From positions 1-64,000 of the forward strand of contig BMSM01000007.1 of NCBI GenBank assembly GCA_014649155.1: 64,000 nt of DNA, written 5' to 3'. Below the pieces are notes generated by a model. The model made no database searches. It had not been told where the DNA came from and saw only the letters and a program-made list of their open reading frames with translations. Origin of the DNA: Streptomyces griseoviridis. Lineage in GTDB: Bacteria > Actinomycetota > Actinomycetes > Streptomycetales > Streptomycetaceae. This document shows, one piece after another, positions 34,644 to 44,670 of this stretch. The translations under genes were made by a program, and so were the position numbers. Numbering within the stretch: the first letter of the stretch is position 1; each line of letters starts with the position of its first letter.

Positions 34644-35791
34644 GGCGCGTGCCGGCCCCGGAAGCGGCGGCGTTCGCCGTCGCGCTCCTCGCGGGACGGC
34701 TCATCGGCCAGACGGACGACGGGGTCGTCGGGGCCCGCGCGCCCGGCGACGACGGGATGGCCCGAGCGTTCGGCCTTGGCGCGGTACTGGGCGGCGTCGG
34801 CGAGCCGGAAGAGACGGCGGGCGGAGCCGACCGGGCCGATCGGGTCCCCGGTGGAGGCCACCCCGCAGGCGACCCCGTCGCCCAGTTCCAGGACGGCCGC
34901 CCGGCGGCACAGCTCACCGGCCGCCGCCACCACCTCGTCGGCGGGCGGGCCGACCGCGAGCAGGCAGAACTCGTCGCCGCCGAGGCGGGCCGCCAGCGCG
35001 CCCGGCAGCATCGCCCCGCACAGCGAGAGCACCGAGCCGAACCGCTCCAGGAGCCGGTCGCCGGTCGCGTGCCCGTGGGTGTCGTTGACCCGCTTGAGCC
35101 CGTTCAGGTCGCAGACGACGAGGCTGACGGTCACCCCGTCGCGGCGGTGGCGTTCCACGGCCTCGTCGAGGTGGGCGTCGACGGCCCGGCGGTTGGCCAG
35201 CCCGGTCAGCGCGTCGGTGTACGCCAGCCGCCGCACCTCCTCCAGGCGCTCGGTCTGCGCGATCCCGGCGGCGACGACCGAGGCCAGGACGGTGGCGAAG
35301 TCGGCGTCGGCCCGTTCGAAGACGGGCACCCCCACCGGCCGGGCCACGTACAGCTCGCCCCAGGCGCGGCCGTGCAGCACGATCGGGGCGACGACGCAGC
35401 AGCCGCGGCCCCGGCGGCGCAGCGCGGCGACCCGCTGATGGACGTAGCCGGGGCTCCCGGCCGCCGGACCCTCGGCGGTCTCCACCCAGGCGTCGGGCTC
35501 GCCGCCGCCGGCCCAGCGCTCGTGCAGGAACTCGGTGATCTCCGCGAACTGGTGCACCGGGTAGGACTCGTCCTCCGGGAACTCCTCCTCGTCCTCGGCC
35601 CGCTCGCCCACGTTCACCAGCACCCGCAGGCGGCCCAGCTCCCGCTCCCACACCGACAGCGCGGCGAAGCTGCCGCCCAGCGCCCGGCAGCCGCCGAGGG
35701 CCGCCGCCCGCCACGCCTCCTGGAGGCCGTGCGCGGCGGCCATGCCCTGCGCCAGCGCGACGACGGCCGCGAGGCGTCTGTCCTCACCCAT
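34640..35791 (-). CDS. GAF-GGDEF diguanylate cyclase
   Basis: The 383-aa product has a GAF-like sensor (about 10-180) followed by a GGDEF domain (about 190-350): 'YTDALTGLANRRAVD', metal Asp in 'VCDLNGLKRVNDTHGHATGD' and an intact GGDEF at 271-275. There is no RxxD inhibitory site before it, so product feedback is not expected. It would make c-di-GMP, which in Streptomyces holds BldD on DNA and delays development. It may be the S. coelicolor protein called CdgE, but I am not certain. It lies 42 bp downstream of the enoyl-CoA hydratase. Confidence 0.9.
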   Translation of the reverse strand: MGEDRRLAAVVALAQGMAAAHGLQEAWRAAALGGCRALGGSFAALSVWERELGRLRVLVNVGERAEDEEEFPEDESYPVHQFAEITEFLHERWAGGGEPDAWVETAEGPAAGSPGYVHQRVAALRRRGRGCCVVAPIVLHGRAWGELYVARPVGVPVFERADADFATVLASVVAAGIAQTERLEEVRRLAYTDALTGLANRRAVDAHLDEAVERHRRDGVTVSLVVCDLNGLKRVNDTHGHATGDRLLERFGSVLSLCGAMLPGALAARLGGDEFCLLAVGPPADEVVAAAGELCRRAAVLELGDGVACGVASTGDPIGPVGSARRLFRLADAAQYRAKAERSGHPVVAGRAGPDDPVVRLADEPSREERDGERRRFRGRHAP

Positions 35792-35833
35792 TTCATCAGG
35801 TTAGGTACATACCGGGCAGGCCGCCGCCGGGGA

Positions 35834-36634
35834 TCACTCCCCCGGCCACTCCGGTCTGCGCTTCTCGTTGAACGCCGCGACGCCCTCCGCCCGGTCCCCG
35901 GAGAAGGCGACCGTCCGCCACGCCGCGTCCTCGACCTCCAGGCCGGCCCGCAGGTCCAGGCCCTGCCCGAGCCGCAGCGCCCGCTTGGCGGCCCGCAGCC
36001 CGACCGGGGAGTTGGCCGCGATCCGGCCCGCCAGGGCCAGCGCCTCCTCCCGGTCCCGTCCCTCGTCGACGAGCCGGTCGACGAGGCCCAGCTCCCGTGC
36101 CTCGGCGGCCTCCACCCGGCGGGCGCTGAAGATCAGCTCGGCGGCGCGCGCCGCCCCCACCCGGCGCGGCAGCAGCTGGGTTCCGCCGCCGCCGGGGATC
36201 ACGCCGACCGACACCTCGGGCAGCCCCACCACCGCCGTACGGTCGGCGACGATCACGTCGCAGGAGAGTGCCAGCTCGAAGCCGCCGCCCAGCGCGAAGC
36301 CGTGCACGGCGGCGACCGTCGGCACCGGCAGCTCCAGTACGCCGGTGTACGCGCCCCGGCTGACCGGGCGCTGGCGCAGCATGTCGGCGTCGGTGAAGGA
36401 GTTGCGCTCCTTCAGGTCGGCGCCCACACAGAACGCCCGTTCGTGCGTCGAGGTCACCACCACGGCCCGGACGCCCGGGTCCGCGCCCAGCGCCGCGCAG
36501 GCCTCCGCGATCGCCGTCGCCATGCCGCTGGACACCGCGTTCATGGCCTTCGGCCGGTCCAGCGCCAGTTCCGCGACATGCCCCTCGGCATGCCGCCTGA
36601 CCAGGACGTACTCCCCGTACCGTGCCTCGCTCAT
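35834..36634 (-). CDS. Enoyl-CoA hydratase / isomerase family protein
   Basis: The 266-aa crotonase-fold enzyme has the oxyanion-hole blocks 'FCVGADLKE' (about 68-76) and 'GFALGGGFELALSCD' (about 114-128). A catalytic glutamate is present in 'GLPEVSVGVIPGGGG'. It hydrates 2-enoyl-CoA in fatty-acid or amino-acid breakdown; the exact substrate is unknown. The gene sits between adenylate cyclase and diguanylate cyclase on the same strand. Confidence 0.9.
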   Translation of the reverse strand: MSEARYGEYVLVRRHAEGHVAELALDRPKAMNAVSSGMATAIAEACAALGADPGVRAVVVTSTHERAFCVGADLKERNSFTDADMLRQRPVSRGAYTGVLELPVPTVAAVHGFALGGGFELALSCDVIVADRTAVVGLPEVSVGVIPGGGGTQLLPRRVGAARAAELIFSARRVEAAEARELGLVDRLVDEGRDREEALALAGRIAANSPVGLRAAKRALRLGQGLDLRAGLEVEDAAWRTVAFSGDRAEGVAAFNEKRRPEWPGE

Positions 36635-36678
36635 GACACCCCTCCAACATCGGATCGGGACAGTGGACGTGCTGCGGT

Positions 36679-37797
36679 CTACGCGGGTTCGCCCCGTCGG
36701 GTCAGCAGCCACGGCTCGACGACCCCGAGGCCCCGGACCGGGCGCTGCCACATCGGCTGGAGCGCGAACCGGTACGCCGGCGGCTCCTCGCCCTCCTTCT
36801 CCGCCGCCGCGGCCTCCTCCGCCGCCTCCGCCTCGGAGGAGGGCGCGTCCCCGGTGCGGATCAGCTCCTCCGCGAAGGCGGTGTCGACGAGGACGGCGTC
36901 GCGGGGAGCTATCGAGGTGAGCCGGGAGGCCAGGTTGACGGTCGTGCCGAAGACATCGCCCATCCGGGTGGTGACCGTGCCGAAGGCCATGCCGACCCGC
37001 AGCTCCGGCATGGTCTCGTCGTGCGCCATGGTCTCGATCAGGCGCAGCGCGATCTCGGCCGCCGTACCGGCGTCGTCGGCGGCGTAGAGGACCTCGTCGC
37101 CGAGCGTCTTGACCAGGCGTCCGCCGCGGGCGGCGATCAGGTCGGCGGCGGTGGTCTCGAAGGCCTCGACCAGCTCGCCCAGTTCCTCCTCCTCCATCCG
37201 GCGGGTCAGCCGGGTGAAGCCGACCAGGTCGGCGAAGCCGACGGCGAGGCGCCGGTCGACCATCTCCTCGTCGTCGGTGGCCTGGACGACCCGCCCGGCC
37301 GACGCGGCGAGCTGGCGCCGCCAGACGTAGACGAGGAACTCCTCCAGCTCGGGCAGGAGCAGCTCCACGATCGGATACGTGACCTCGGTGCGGGTCATGC
37401 CGGGCTCGGGGGGCTCGGTCAGGCCCTCCAGGAAGGAGTCCATCTGCCATTCGGCCAACCGGGCGGTGGTCTGGCCGGTGGACCGGGCCACCTGCACGGC
37501 CATCGCCTCGCTGAGCAGCCCCGCCTCCACCAGGCCGGCCAGCCGCCTGAGGGCCAGGACGTCGGCCTCGGTGAGCGCCTTGGCCTGGCCGATGTCGGCG
37601 AAGCCCATGGCCCGCCAGAAACGGGAGGCCAGCTCCATGGAGACACCCGCGCTGCGGGCGGCCTGGAAAGGGGTGTAGCGGCGCCCGGCGCCCAGGATCA
37701 GCTGTTCCAGGCGGAGCGCGAGCGGGTCGTCGCCGGGGTCGGCGGGGTCCACCTCGCCGTCCCCGTCCGTGCCGGAGCCCGTGTCGTCGACGGTCAC
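36679..37797 (-). CDS. cya: Class III adenylate cyclase
   Basis: The 372-aa product has an N-terminal helical region (about 25-175, with a MerR-like or HTH-like segment 'YTPFQAARSAGVSMELASRFWRAMGF') and then a class III catalytic domain: 'GFADLVGFTRL' with the first metal Asp190, and 'LVKTLGDEVLYAADD'. It makes cAMP, which in Streptomyces is needed for germination and influences antibiotic production with Crp. It matches the single Streptomyces adenylate cyclase as I know it. The start is GTG at 37797. It precedes the enoyl-CoA hydratase by 44 bp. Confidence 0.93.
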   Translation of the reverse strand: MTVDDTGSGTDGDGEVDPADPGDDPLALRLEQLILGAGRRYTPFQAARSAGVSMELASRFWRAMGFADIGQAKALTEADVLALRRLAGLVEAGLLSEAMAVQVARSTGQTTARLAEWQMDSFLEGLTEPPEPGMTRTEVTYPIVELLLPELEEFLVYVWRRQLAASAGRVVQATDDEEMVDRRLAVGFADLVGFTRLTRRMEEEELGELVEAFETTAADLIAARGGRLVKTLGDEVLYAADDAGTAAEIALRLIETMAHDETMPELRVGMAFGTVTTRMGDVFGTTVNLASRLTSIAPRDAVLVDTAFAEELIRTGDAPSSEAEAAEEAAAAEKEGEEPPAYRFALQPMWQRPVRGLGVVEPWLLTRRGEPA

Positions 37798-37906
37798 GCG
37801 TGCTGCCCTTCCGATCTGCCGCGGTCAGGTATCGACCGGCCCCAACTTTACGTCAGCTGTGGGCCAGCTCACTCCCGCGAGCGGGAGGCTCACAGGGGCG
37901 GTGGTG

Positions 37907-38773
37907 CTACGCGGGGCGCAGGTGGACGATGTCCCCCGCGCCCACCGGTTCCCGCACGCCGTCCTCCGTGGCCAGCACCAGCCGCCCGTCGCCGTCCACG
38001 GCCACCGCCTCCCCGGTGAGGTCCCGGCCGCCCGGCAGTTCCGCCCGTACGTGCCGGCCGAGCGTCGCGCAGCCCGCGGTGTAGGTCTCCTGGAGCCGGC
38101 AGGGCCCCGGGTCGCCGCCGGCCTCCCGCCAGCGGCCGTACCAGTCCTCCAGGGAGCGCAGCATCGCGCGCAGCAGCGGGTCGCGGTCGGTGGTGACCGC
38201 GCCGGCCAGGGCGAGGGAGCCGGCGTGCGGCACGGGCAGCTCGTCGGCGCGCAGGGTGACGTTGACGCCGACGCCGATGACCACGCCGGCGGCCCCGGCC
38301 CGTTCGGCGAGGATGCCGCCGGCCTTGCGTTCCTCGCCACCGACGGTGACGAGGAGGTCGTTGGGCCACTTCAGGGCGGTGTCGACGCCGGCCGCGCGGG
38401 ACAGGCCGGTGGCGACGGCGACGCCGGTGAGCAGCGGCAGCCAGCCCCAGCGGGCGACCGGGACCTCGGCGGGGGTCAGCAGCACGGAGAAGAACAGGCC
38501 CGAGCGGGCCGGGGCGGTCCACCGCCGGTCCAGGCGCCCCCGGGCGGCGTCCTGCTCCTCCGCGACGAGGACGGCGCCCTCCGCCGCGCGGCCGTCGGCG
38601 GCCCGTGCCGCCAGGTCGGAGTTGGTGGAGCCGGTCCGCCGCACCACCTCCACCTCGCGCCACAGCCCGCCCTCCCGGACCAGGCCGCGCCGCAGCGCGC
38701 GGGCGTCGAGGGGCGGCCGGTCCAGGTCGGACCACGGGCTGCTGTTCCGTTCGGGGACATCTCGCGGCGTCAT
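37907..38773 (-). CDS. birA: Biotin-[acetyl-CoA-carboxylase] ligase
   Basis: The 288-aa product activates biotin with ATP and attaches it to the biotin carrier lysine of acyl-CoA carboxylases. The biotinyl-5'-AMP loop is ARGRLDRRW (about 77-85), followed by KWPND and the KAGGIL block, with a C-terminal SH3-like domain from about 235. There is no N-terminal HTH, so it is a non-repressor group I BirA. Its likely substrate AccA2 is encoded about 4 kb away. Confidence 0.95.
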   Translation of the reverse strand: MTPRDVPERNSSPWSDLDRPPLDARALRRGLVREGGLWREVEVVRRTGSTNSDLAARAADGRAAEGAVLVAEEQDAARGRLDRRWTAPARSGLFFSVLLTPAEVPVARWGWLPLLTGVAVATGLSRAAGVDTALKWPNDLLVTVGGEERKAGGILAERAGAAGVVIGVGVNVTLRADELPVPHAGSLALAGAVTTDRDPLLRAMLRSLEDWYGRWREAGGDPGPCRLQETYTAGCATLGRHVRAELPGGRDLTGEAVAVDGDGRLVLATEDGVREPVGAGDIVHLRPA

Positions 38774-38883
38774 GCAAGCCACCCTAGGTGTGGGAAACAC
38801 CGCACTGCCGATCGGTAGCCACCCCACTACGCTGCGATGGAACACCCGTCCCCCCATGTGACCAGGCAGGGAGCCGTATCGCG

Positions 38884-40482
38884 ATGTCCGAGCCGGAAGA
38901 GCAGCAGCCCGACATCCACACCACCGCGGGCAAGCTCGCGGACCTGCGACGCCGTATCGAGGAGGCGACGCACGCCGGTTCGGAGCGCGCCGTCGAGAAG
39001 CAGCACGCCAAGGGCAAGCTGACGGCCCGTGAGCGCATCGGCCTGCTGCTGGACGAGGACTCGTTCGTCGAACTGGACGAGTTCGCCCGGCACCGCTCCA
39101 CCAATTTCGGCCTGGCGGACAACCGCCCCTACGGCGACGGCGTCGTCACCGGCTACGGCACGGTCGACGGCCGTCCGGTCGCCGTCTTCTCGCAGGACTT
39201 CACCGTCTTCGGCGGCGCGCTCGGCGAGACGTACGGGCAGAAGATCTGCAAGGTGATGGACTTCGCGCTGAAGACCGGCTGCCCGGTCATCGGCATCAAC
39301 GACTCCGGCGGCGCCCGCATCCAGGAGGGCGTGGCCTCGCTGGGGGCGTACGGCGAGATCTTCCGACGCAACACCCACGCGAGCGGTGTGATCCCCCAGA
39401 TCTCCCTGGTGGTCGGCCCCTGCGCGGGCGGCGCGGTGTACTCCCCCGCGATCACCGACTTCACCGTCATGGTCGACCAGACCTCGCACATGTTCATCAC
39501 CGGTCCGGACGTCATCAAGACGGTGACCGGCGAGGACGTCGGTTTCGAGGAGCTGGGCGGCGCCCGCACCCACAACACCGCCTCCGGCGTGGCCCACCAC
39601 ATGGCCGGCGACGAGAAGGACGCCATCGAGTACGTCAAGCAGCTGCTGTCGTACCTGCCGTCCAACAACCTCTCCGAGCCCCCGGCCTTCCCGGAGGAGG
39701 CCGACCTGACGGTCACGGACGAGGACCGGGAGCTGGACACGGTCGTCCCGGACAGCGCCAACCAGCCGTACGACATGCACACGGTCATCGAGCACGTCCT
39801 GGACGACGCGGAGTTCTTCGAGACGCAGGCGCTGTTCGCGCCGAACATCCTCACCGGTTTCGGCCGGGTCGAGGGCCGCCCGGTCGGCGTGGTCGCCAAC
39901 CAGCCGATGCAGTTCGCCGGCTGCCTGGACATCACCGCGTCCGAGAAGGCCGCCCGCTTCGTGCGCACCTGTGACGCCTTCAACGTGCCCGTGCTGACCT
40001 TCGTGGACGTCCCCGGCTTCCTGCCGGGCGTCGGCCAGGAGCACGACGGCATCATCCGGCGCGGCGCCAAGCTGATCTACGCCTACGCCGAGGCGACCGT
40101 CCCCCTGATCACGGTCATCACCCGCAAGGCGTTCGGCGGCGCCTACGACGTCATGGGCTCCAAGCACCTGGGCGCCGACCTCAACCTGGCCTGGCCCACC
40201 GCGCAGATCGCCGTGATGGGCGCACAGGGCGCGGTCAACATCCTGCACCGCAAGACGCTGGCCGCCGCGGAGACCACCGGGGACGAGGAGGCGACCCGGG
40301 CCCGCCTGATCCAGGAGTACGAGGACACCCTCCTCAACCCCTACACCGCCGCCGAGCGCGGCTACGTCGACGCGGTGATCCTGCCGTCCGACACCCGCGC
40401 CCACATCGTCCGGGGCCTGCGCCACCTGCGCACCAAGCGGGAATCCCTCCCCCCGAAGAAGCACGGCAACATCCCCCTCTGA
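38884..40482 (+). CDS. pccB: Propionyl-CoA carboxylase carboxyltransferase (beta) subunit
   Basis: The 532-aa product transfers CO2 from carboxybiotin to propionyl-CoA, giving methylmalonyl-CoA for polyketides and odd-chain metabolism. It has both crotonase-like halves with the oxyanion glycines ([18 protein letters not shown] and [20 protein letters not shown]). Asp422 (GAYDVMGSK) is present; this residue is known to set propionyl over acetyl specificity in the S. coelicolor PccB. ATG at 38884 has GGGAG upstream. It is divergent from birA. Confidence 0.96.
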   Translation: MSEPEEQQPDIHTTAGKLADLRRRIEEATHAGSERAVEKQHAKGKLTARERIGLLLDEDSFVELDEFARHRSTNFGLADNRPYGDGVVTGYGTVDGRPVAVFSQDFTVFGGALGETYGQKICKVMDFALKTGCPVIGINDSGGARIQEGVASLGAYGEIFRRNTHASGVIPQISLVVGPCAGGAVYSPAITDFTVMVDQTSHMFITGPDVIKTVTGEDVGFEELGGARTHNTASGVAHHMAGDEKDAIEYVKQLLSYLPSNNLSEPPAFPEEADLTVTDEDRELDTVVPDSANQPYDMHTVIEHVLDDAEFFETQALFAPNILTGFGRVEGRPVGVVANQPMQFAGCLDITASEKAARFVRTCDAFNVPVLTFVDVPGFLPGVGQEHDGIIRRGAKLIYAYAEATVPLITVITRKAFGGAYDVMGSKHLGADLNLAWPTAQIAVMGAQGAVNILHRKTLAAAETTGDEEATRARLIQEYEDTLLNPYTAAERGYVDAVILPSDTRAHIVRGLRHLRTKRESLPPKKHGNIPL

Positions 40483-40499
40483 GCCTGTAAGGAGCCGCT

Positions 40500-40709
40500 G
40501 TGACCATCAAGGTCGTACGGGGCAACCCGTCCCCGGAGGAACTGGCCGCCGCCCTGGCCGTGGTCAAGGCCCGCGCGGCGGCCCCGGCCCCCGAGGAGCC
40601 GGCCCCGGAGCCCGCGGGGGACGCCTGGTCCGACCCGTCCCGCATCGCCCGGCCTCGCGTCCCCCACCCGGGCCCGACCGCGTGGACCCGCACCTACTGG
40701 CCCGGGTGA
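40500..40709 (+). CDS. pccE: Acyl-CoA carboxylase epsilon subunit
   Basis: The 69-aa product starts MTIKVVRGNPSPEELAAALAVV, the signature of actinobacterial epsilon subunits, and ends 'WSDPSRIARPRV...AWTRTYWPG'. It binds the alpha and beta subunits and raises activity. The start is GTG at 40500 with GGAGCC, 18 bp after pccB. Confidence 0.95.
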   Translation: MTIKVVRGNPSPEELAAALAVVKARAAAPAPEEPAPEPAGDAWSDPSRIARPRVPHPGPTAWTRTYWPG

Positions 40710-40784
40710 CCGTCAGGGGCGTGAGGCTGTGTGGACACGCGGCTCCGCCGCGTGGGCCCGCGGAACCGAAACCGAGGGCGCCGA

Positions 40785-40964
40785 ATGAGTACCCCTACTC
40801 AGGCGCTCTCCCCGCCCAGGCCCCACGCTGGTGGCATGCTCTGGTCCGACCCCGACGACAAACCCCCCGAGGACCTGCGCCACGCGCAGGCCATGCTGCG
40901 GCGGCTCGGCCTCCTCATGGCCCTGGCCATGGTCCTGGCGATGATCGTGATCTACACGAGGTGA
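40785..40964 (+). CDS. Small single-pass membrane protein
   Basis: The 59-aa product, starting at ATG 40785 behind GAGGGCGCCGA, has a polar N-terminus and one C-terminal helix (LGLLMALAMVLAMIVIY) ending TR. It lies between pccE and maf on the same strand and is probably co-transcribed. No function is known. Confidence 0.75.
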   Translation: MSTPTQALSPPRPHAGGMLWSDPDDKPPEDLRHAQAMLRRLGLLMALAMVLAMIVIYTR

Positions 40965-40996
40965 GCCGGAGGCCCCGCCGTGGCTAACCTGACCGC

Positions 40997-41617
40997 ATGA
41001 CTGATCAGCCCCGCCGCCGACTCGTCCTCGCCTCCCAGTCCCCCGCCCGGCTGGGACTGCTGCGCCAGGCCGGACTCGCCCCCGAGGTCATCGTGAGCGG
41101 TGTCGACGAGGACGCCGTCACCGCCCCGACGCCCGCCGAGCTGGCCCTCGCCCTCGCCGAGGCGAAGGCGTCCGTGGTGGCCGCCCGGCCGGAGGTGCAC
41201 GGCGCCCTGGTGATCGGCTGCGACTCGGTCCTCGACCTGGACGGCCGGGCCCTCGGCAAGCCCGCCGACGCCGAGGAGGCCACCGCCCGCTGGAAGGCGA
41301 TGCGCGGCCGGGCCGGCACCCTGCAGACCGGCCACTGCGTGTGGGACACGGCCACCGGCCGCCACACCTCGGCCACGGCCTCCACCGTCGTCCGCTTCGG
41401 TGAGCCGAGCGACGAGGAGATCGCCGCCTACGTCGCCTCCGGCGAGCCGCTGTACGTCGCCGGGGCCTTCACCCTCGACGGCCGTTCGGCCCCGTTCATC
41501 GACGGCATCGAGGGTGACCACGGCAATGTGATCGGCCTCAGCCTCCCCCTGCTGCGCCGCCTCCTCGCGGAACTGGGCGTGGGCATCACGGAGTTGTGGG
41601 CGCCGACGGGGAACTGA
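40997..41617 (+). CDS. maf: Maf-family nucleoside triphosphate pyrophosphatase
   Basis: The 206-aa product has the Maf motif '[16 protein letters not shown]' (about 11-26), '[16 protein letters not shown]' (about 75-90) and '[29 protein letters not shown]'. Maf proteins hydrolyse non-canonical NTPs such as m5UTP or dTTP and can inhibit septation. The 3' end overlaps the convergent membrane protein gene by about 32 bp. Confidence 0.93.
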   Translation: MTDQPRRRLVLASQSPARLGLLRQAGLAPEVIVSGVDEDAVTAPTPAELALALAEAKASVVAARPEVHGALVIGCDSVLDLDGRALGKPADAEEATARWKAMRGRAGTLQTGHCVWDTATGRHTSATASTVVRFGEPSDEEIAAYVASGEPLYVAGAFTLDGRSAPFIDGIEGDHGNVIGLSLPLLRRLLAELGVGITELWAPTGN

Positions 41618-42026
41618 CCCGGTCGCGCGGTTCCTCGGGCACGTCGTAGCTGGTCAGCAGCAGCACGATGAGCCCGAGGACCAGGACCATGAAGAGGAAC
41701 GCCGTCCAGCCCACCGGGCCCCAGCAGAAGGCGCCGAGCAGGCCGTGCACCACGGCCGCGCTGACCAGCAGGACCCGGCCGAGGCCGGCGGGCCGGCGGT
41801 CGCGGACCGCCACCAGCAGCGCGACCAGGCCGCACAGGGCGAAGTAGAGACCGAAGACGACGCCGCCCACCTTGGCGGAGACGGCCATCAGGCCGGCGTC
41901 GAGCCCGGCGAGCGACATCTGCTGGCGGTCCACGAAGACGCTGAGCAGCCAGTTGAGCGCCGCCACGCCGACCGCCTCCGCGAAGAGCAGGACCGCCACC
42001 ACCCACGCCACCGGTCTGCGCACCAC
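41586..42026 (-). CDS. Four-helix membrane protein of unknown function
   Basis: From GTG at 42026 (preceded by GAGGTGGGACC) the product is 146 aa with four helices. A longer reading back to 42173 would add 49 residues that do not look like a protein N-terminus. The 42027-42396 gap between this gene and accA2 shows no gene, and I could not define a convincing promoter in it. Confidence 0.75.
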   Translation of the reverse strand: MVRRPVAWVVAVLLFAEAVGVAALNWLLSVFVDRQQMSLAGLDAGLMAVSAKVGGVVFGLYFALCGLVALLVAVRDRRPAGLGRVLLVSAAVVHGLLGAFCWGPVGWTAFLFMVLVLGLIVLLLTSYDVPEEPRDRVSSPSAPTTP

Positions 42027-42396
42027 CGGTCCCACCTCTTCCGATCGTCCGAGCAGTTGTGCGGTTACTCCGAGTACGTTCGCTGTGCCGCGGACGTTAC
42101 TAGCGGGTAAAGCGGCGGACAAGAGTCCGGGCGCGGGCAAAGATTCATTGGTCCATTCGTAGGGACTCCACAAAGAAACGGAGTGGCGCGCAGCACGCCC
42201 TCACAGAGACCTTGGCCACACCGGGCGGCTAGGGTTTTGGGGAAGAGTCCGGCGCACCCTGTGGCGACAAGGGCTTTCGCGGGTCGAGCGAGCCTCGCAT
42301 CACGCTCCGTGTGGGCAAGCTCACCAATGGGGACGGGTCGAAGGTCCGTGTCGGCAGTCCCTAAACTCGGCTTGTTTCAAGGAGGGAGCCTCAATC

Positions 42397-44169
42397 GTGC
42401 GCAAGGTGCTCATCGCCAACCGTGGCGAAATCGCTGTCCGGGTGGCCCGCGCGTGCCGGGACGCCGGAATCGCGAGCGTGGCCGTCTACGCGGACCCGGA
42501 CCGGGACGCTCTGCATGTCCGCGCCGCGGATGAGGCGTTCGCCCTGGGCGGTGACACCCCGGCGAGCAGCTACCTGGACATCGGGAAGGTCCTGAAGGCG
42601 GCCCGCGAGTCGGGGGCGGACGCCGTCCACCCCGGCTACGGCTTCCTCTCGGAGAACGCCGAGTTCGCCCAGGCGGTCCTGGACGCCGGTCTGATCTGGA
42701 TCGGCCCGCCGCCGCAGGCCATCCGCGACCTCGGCGACAAGGTCGCCGCGCGGCACATCGCCCAGCGCGCAGGCGCGCCGCTGGTGGCGGGCACCCCGGA
42801 CCCGGTGAGCGGCGCCGACGAGGTCGTGGCGTTCGCCGAGGAGCACGGCCTGCCGATCGCCATCAAGGCGGCGTTCGGCGGCGGCGGGCGCGGCCTGAAG
42901 GTGGCCCGCACGCTGGAGGAGGTCCCCGAGCTGTACGACTCCGCGGTGCGCGAGGCGGTCGCCGCCTTCGGGCGCGGGGAGTGCTTCGTGGAGCGCTACC
43001 TGGACAAGCCCCGGCACGTGGAGACCCAGTGCCTGGCCGACACCCACGGCAACGTGGTGGTCGTCTCCACCCGTGACTGCTCGCTGCAGCGCCGCCACCA
43101 GAAGCTGGTCGAGGAGGCCCCGGCGCCGTTCCTCTCCCAGGCCCAGCTCGACCAGTTGTACGCCTCGTCCAAGGCGATCCTGAAGGAGGCCGGCTACGTC
43201 GGCGCCGGCACGGTCGAGTTCCTGGTCGGCCTGGACGGCACGATCTCCTTCCTGGAGGTCAACACCCGCCTCCAGGTCGAGCACCCGGTGACCGAGGAGG
43301 TCGCCGGCATCGACCTGGTCCGCGAGATGTTCCGCATCGCCGACGGCGAGGAGCTGGGGTACGGCGACCCGGTGCTGCGGGGCCACTCCTTCGAGTTCCG
43401 CATCAACGGCGAGGACCCGGGACGGGGCTTCCTGCCCGCGCCCGGCACCGTCACCACCTTCGCCCCGCCGTCCGGCCCCGGTGTCCGGCTGGACGCGGGC
43501 GTGGAGTCCGGGTCGGTCATCGGCCCGGCGTGGGACTCGCTGCTGGCCAAGCTGATCGTCACCGGCCGCACCCGCAAGGAGGCGCTGGAGCGGGCCTCCC
43601 GCGCGCTGGAGGAGTTCCAGGTCGAGGGCATGGCGACCGCCATCCCGTTCCACCGCGCGGTGGTGCGGGACCCGGCGTTCGCGCCGGAGCTGACCGGCTC
43701 CACCGACCCGTTCACGGTCCACACCCGCTGGATCGAGACCGAGTTCGTCAACGAGATCAAGCCCTTCACCGCCGGCGCCGGCGCGGACACCGACGAGGAG
43801 ACCGGCCGCGAGACGGTCGTCGTCGAGGTCGGCGGCAAGCGCCTGGAGGTCTCGCTGCCGTCGTCCCTGGGCATGTCGCTGGCCCGTACGGGTCTCGCGG
43901 CGGGCGCCAAGCCGAAGCGCCGGGCGGCGAAGAAGTCCGGGCCCGCGGCCTCCGGTGACACCCTCGCCTCCCCGATGCAGGGCACGATCGTCAAGATCGC
44001 CGTGGAGGAGGGCCAGGAGGTGAAGGAGGGCGACCTGATCGTCGTCCTGGAGGCGATGAAGATGGAGCAGCCGCTCAACGCCCACAAGTCCGGCACCATC
44101 AAGGGCCTCACCTCTGAGGTCGGCGCGTCGGTCACGTCCGGCGCCGCGATCTGCGAGATCAAGGACTGA
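42397..44169 (+). CDS. accA2: Acyl-CoA carboxylase alpha subunit (biotin carboxylase + biotin carrier)
   Basis: The 590-aa product has a biotin carboxylase domain (about 1-445: '[13 protein letters not shown]', ATP-grasp '[10 protein letters not shown]', '[16 protein letters not shown]') and a C-terminal biotin carrier domain with EAMKMEQ, the biotinylated lysine at K555. An Ala/Lys-rich linker (about 500-520) joins them. It carboxylates biotin for PccB and AccB complexes. The start is GTG at 42397 behind GGAGGGAGCC. Confidence 0.96.
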   Translation: MRKVLIANRGEIAVRVARACRDAGIASVAVYADPDRDALHVRAADEAFALGGDTPASSYLDIGKVLKAARESGADAVHPGYGFLSENAEFAQAVLDAGLIWIGPPPQAIRDLGDKVAARHIAQRAGAPLVAGTPDPVSGADEVVAFAEEHGLPIAIKAAFGGGGRGLKVARTLEEVPELYDSAVREAVAAFGRGECFVERYLDKPRHVETQCLADTHGNVVVVSTRDCSLQRRHQKLVEEAPAPFLSQAQLDQLYASSKAILKEAGYVGAGTVEFLVGLDGTISFLEVNTRLQVEHPVTEEVAGIDLVREMFRIADGEELGYGDPVLRGHSFEFRINGEDPGRGFLPAPGTVTTFAPPSGPGVRLDAGVESGSVIGPAWDSLLAKLIVTGRTRKEALERASRALEEFQVEGMATAIPFHRAVVRDPAFAPELTGSTDPFTVHTRWIETEFVNEIKPFTAGAGADTDEETGRETVVVEVGGKRLEVSLPSSLGMSLARTGLAAGAKPKRRAAKKSGPAASGDTLASPMQGTIVKIAVEEGQEVKEGDLIVVLEAMKMEQPLNAHKSGTIKGLTSEVGASVTSGAAICEIKD

Positions 44170-44186
44170 TCCCACGACGCCACAGG

Positions 44187-44225
44187 GGCGCCCGGTGGAC
44201 CACGGCAGCCGGTCCGCCGGGCGCC
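44187..44225 (+). terminator. Terminator of accA2
   Basis: A 15-bp stem (44187-44201 with 44211-44225, one mismatch) begins 17 bases after the accA2 stop. Confidence 0.7.
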
Positions 44226-44458
44226 TTCGCGCGCGCCGCGGACCGCGACAACCGCTCCGCCCGGACGCCTTCGCGCGCGCCACGACGGACCCCGCAGGGC
44301 CCGGGGCCCGCTGGACGGGGCGCGCCGCACCACGCGGCGTCCGCCCGGACGACAGCCCGGGAGCGGTAGGCGGCCGGGCCGGTCGCCGGGACCACGCCGC
44401 GCACGCAGGGCCGACCGGGCGCCGCGCACGCGGGGCCGACCGGCACCACCGGCGCGCT
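44226..44458. other. Gene-free repeat-rich spacer
   Basis: No convincing gene. Small direct repeats are present: GCGCCTTCGCGCGCGCC-like strings near 44220 and 44268, and a tandem pair of about 25 bp (CGCCGCGCACGCAGGGCCGACCGG type) at about 44394-44442. Confidence 0.5.
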
Positions 44459-44509
44459 GCGACCTGATCCGAACGGCGGGCCCAGGGCCTGTCGTTCGGA
44501 TCAGGTCGC
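44459..44509. repeat. Palindrome formed by an outward copy of the MITE end
   Basis: GCGACCTGATCCGAACG (44459-44475) is the perfect reverse complement of 44493-44509. The left arm plus the following bases (TGATCCGAACGGCGGGCCC) matches the right terminal repeat of the element at 44484-44670, with two changes, so it looks like the relic end of a second copy. Confidence 0.75.
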
Positions 44510-44670
44510 GGGGAAGCGGCTGTGCCTTCCTCGCGCCGGTGAGCGGGGCCTGGTGCGTGCGGACGCGAGGCGGAGGAGGGAGTCGACGCGGAGCGTCGGC
44601 GAGTGACGACAACGCGGCAGGTGCGCGTGCCAGGCCCCGCGTCCGCGGCGTGATCCGAACGACAGGCCCT
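44484..44670. mobile_element. MITE-like element with perfect 20-bp terminal inverted repeats
   Basis: AGGGCCTGTCGTTCGGATCA (44484-44503) is the exact reverse complement of 44651-44670. The 187-bp element codes for nothing recognisable and contains a smaller GC-rich palindromic core (GTCGACGCGGAGCGTCGGCGAGT). From memory, closely similar elements are dispersed in Streptomyces chromosomes. There is no transposase; it would move in trans. Its right end forms the stop codon of the deoR-family gene. Confidence 0.75.

Noticed and set aside
44484..44670. Insertion sequence
   Set aside because: Too short for a transposase and no coding frame; called a MITE-like element instead.
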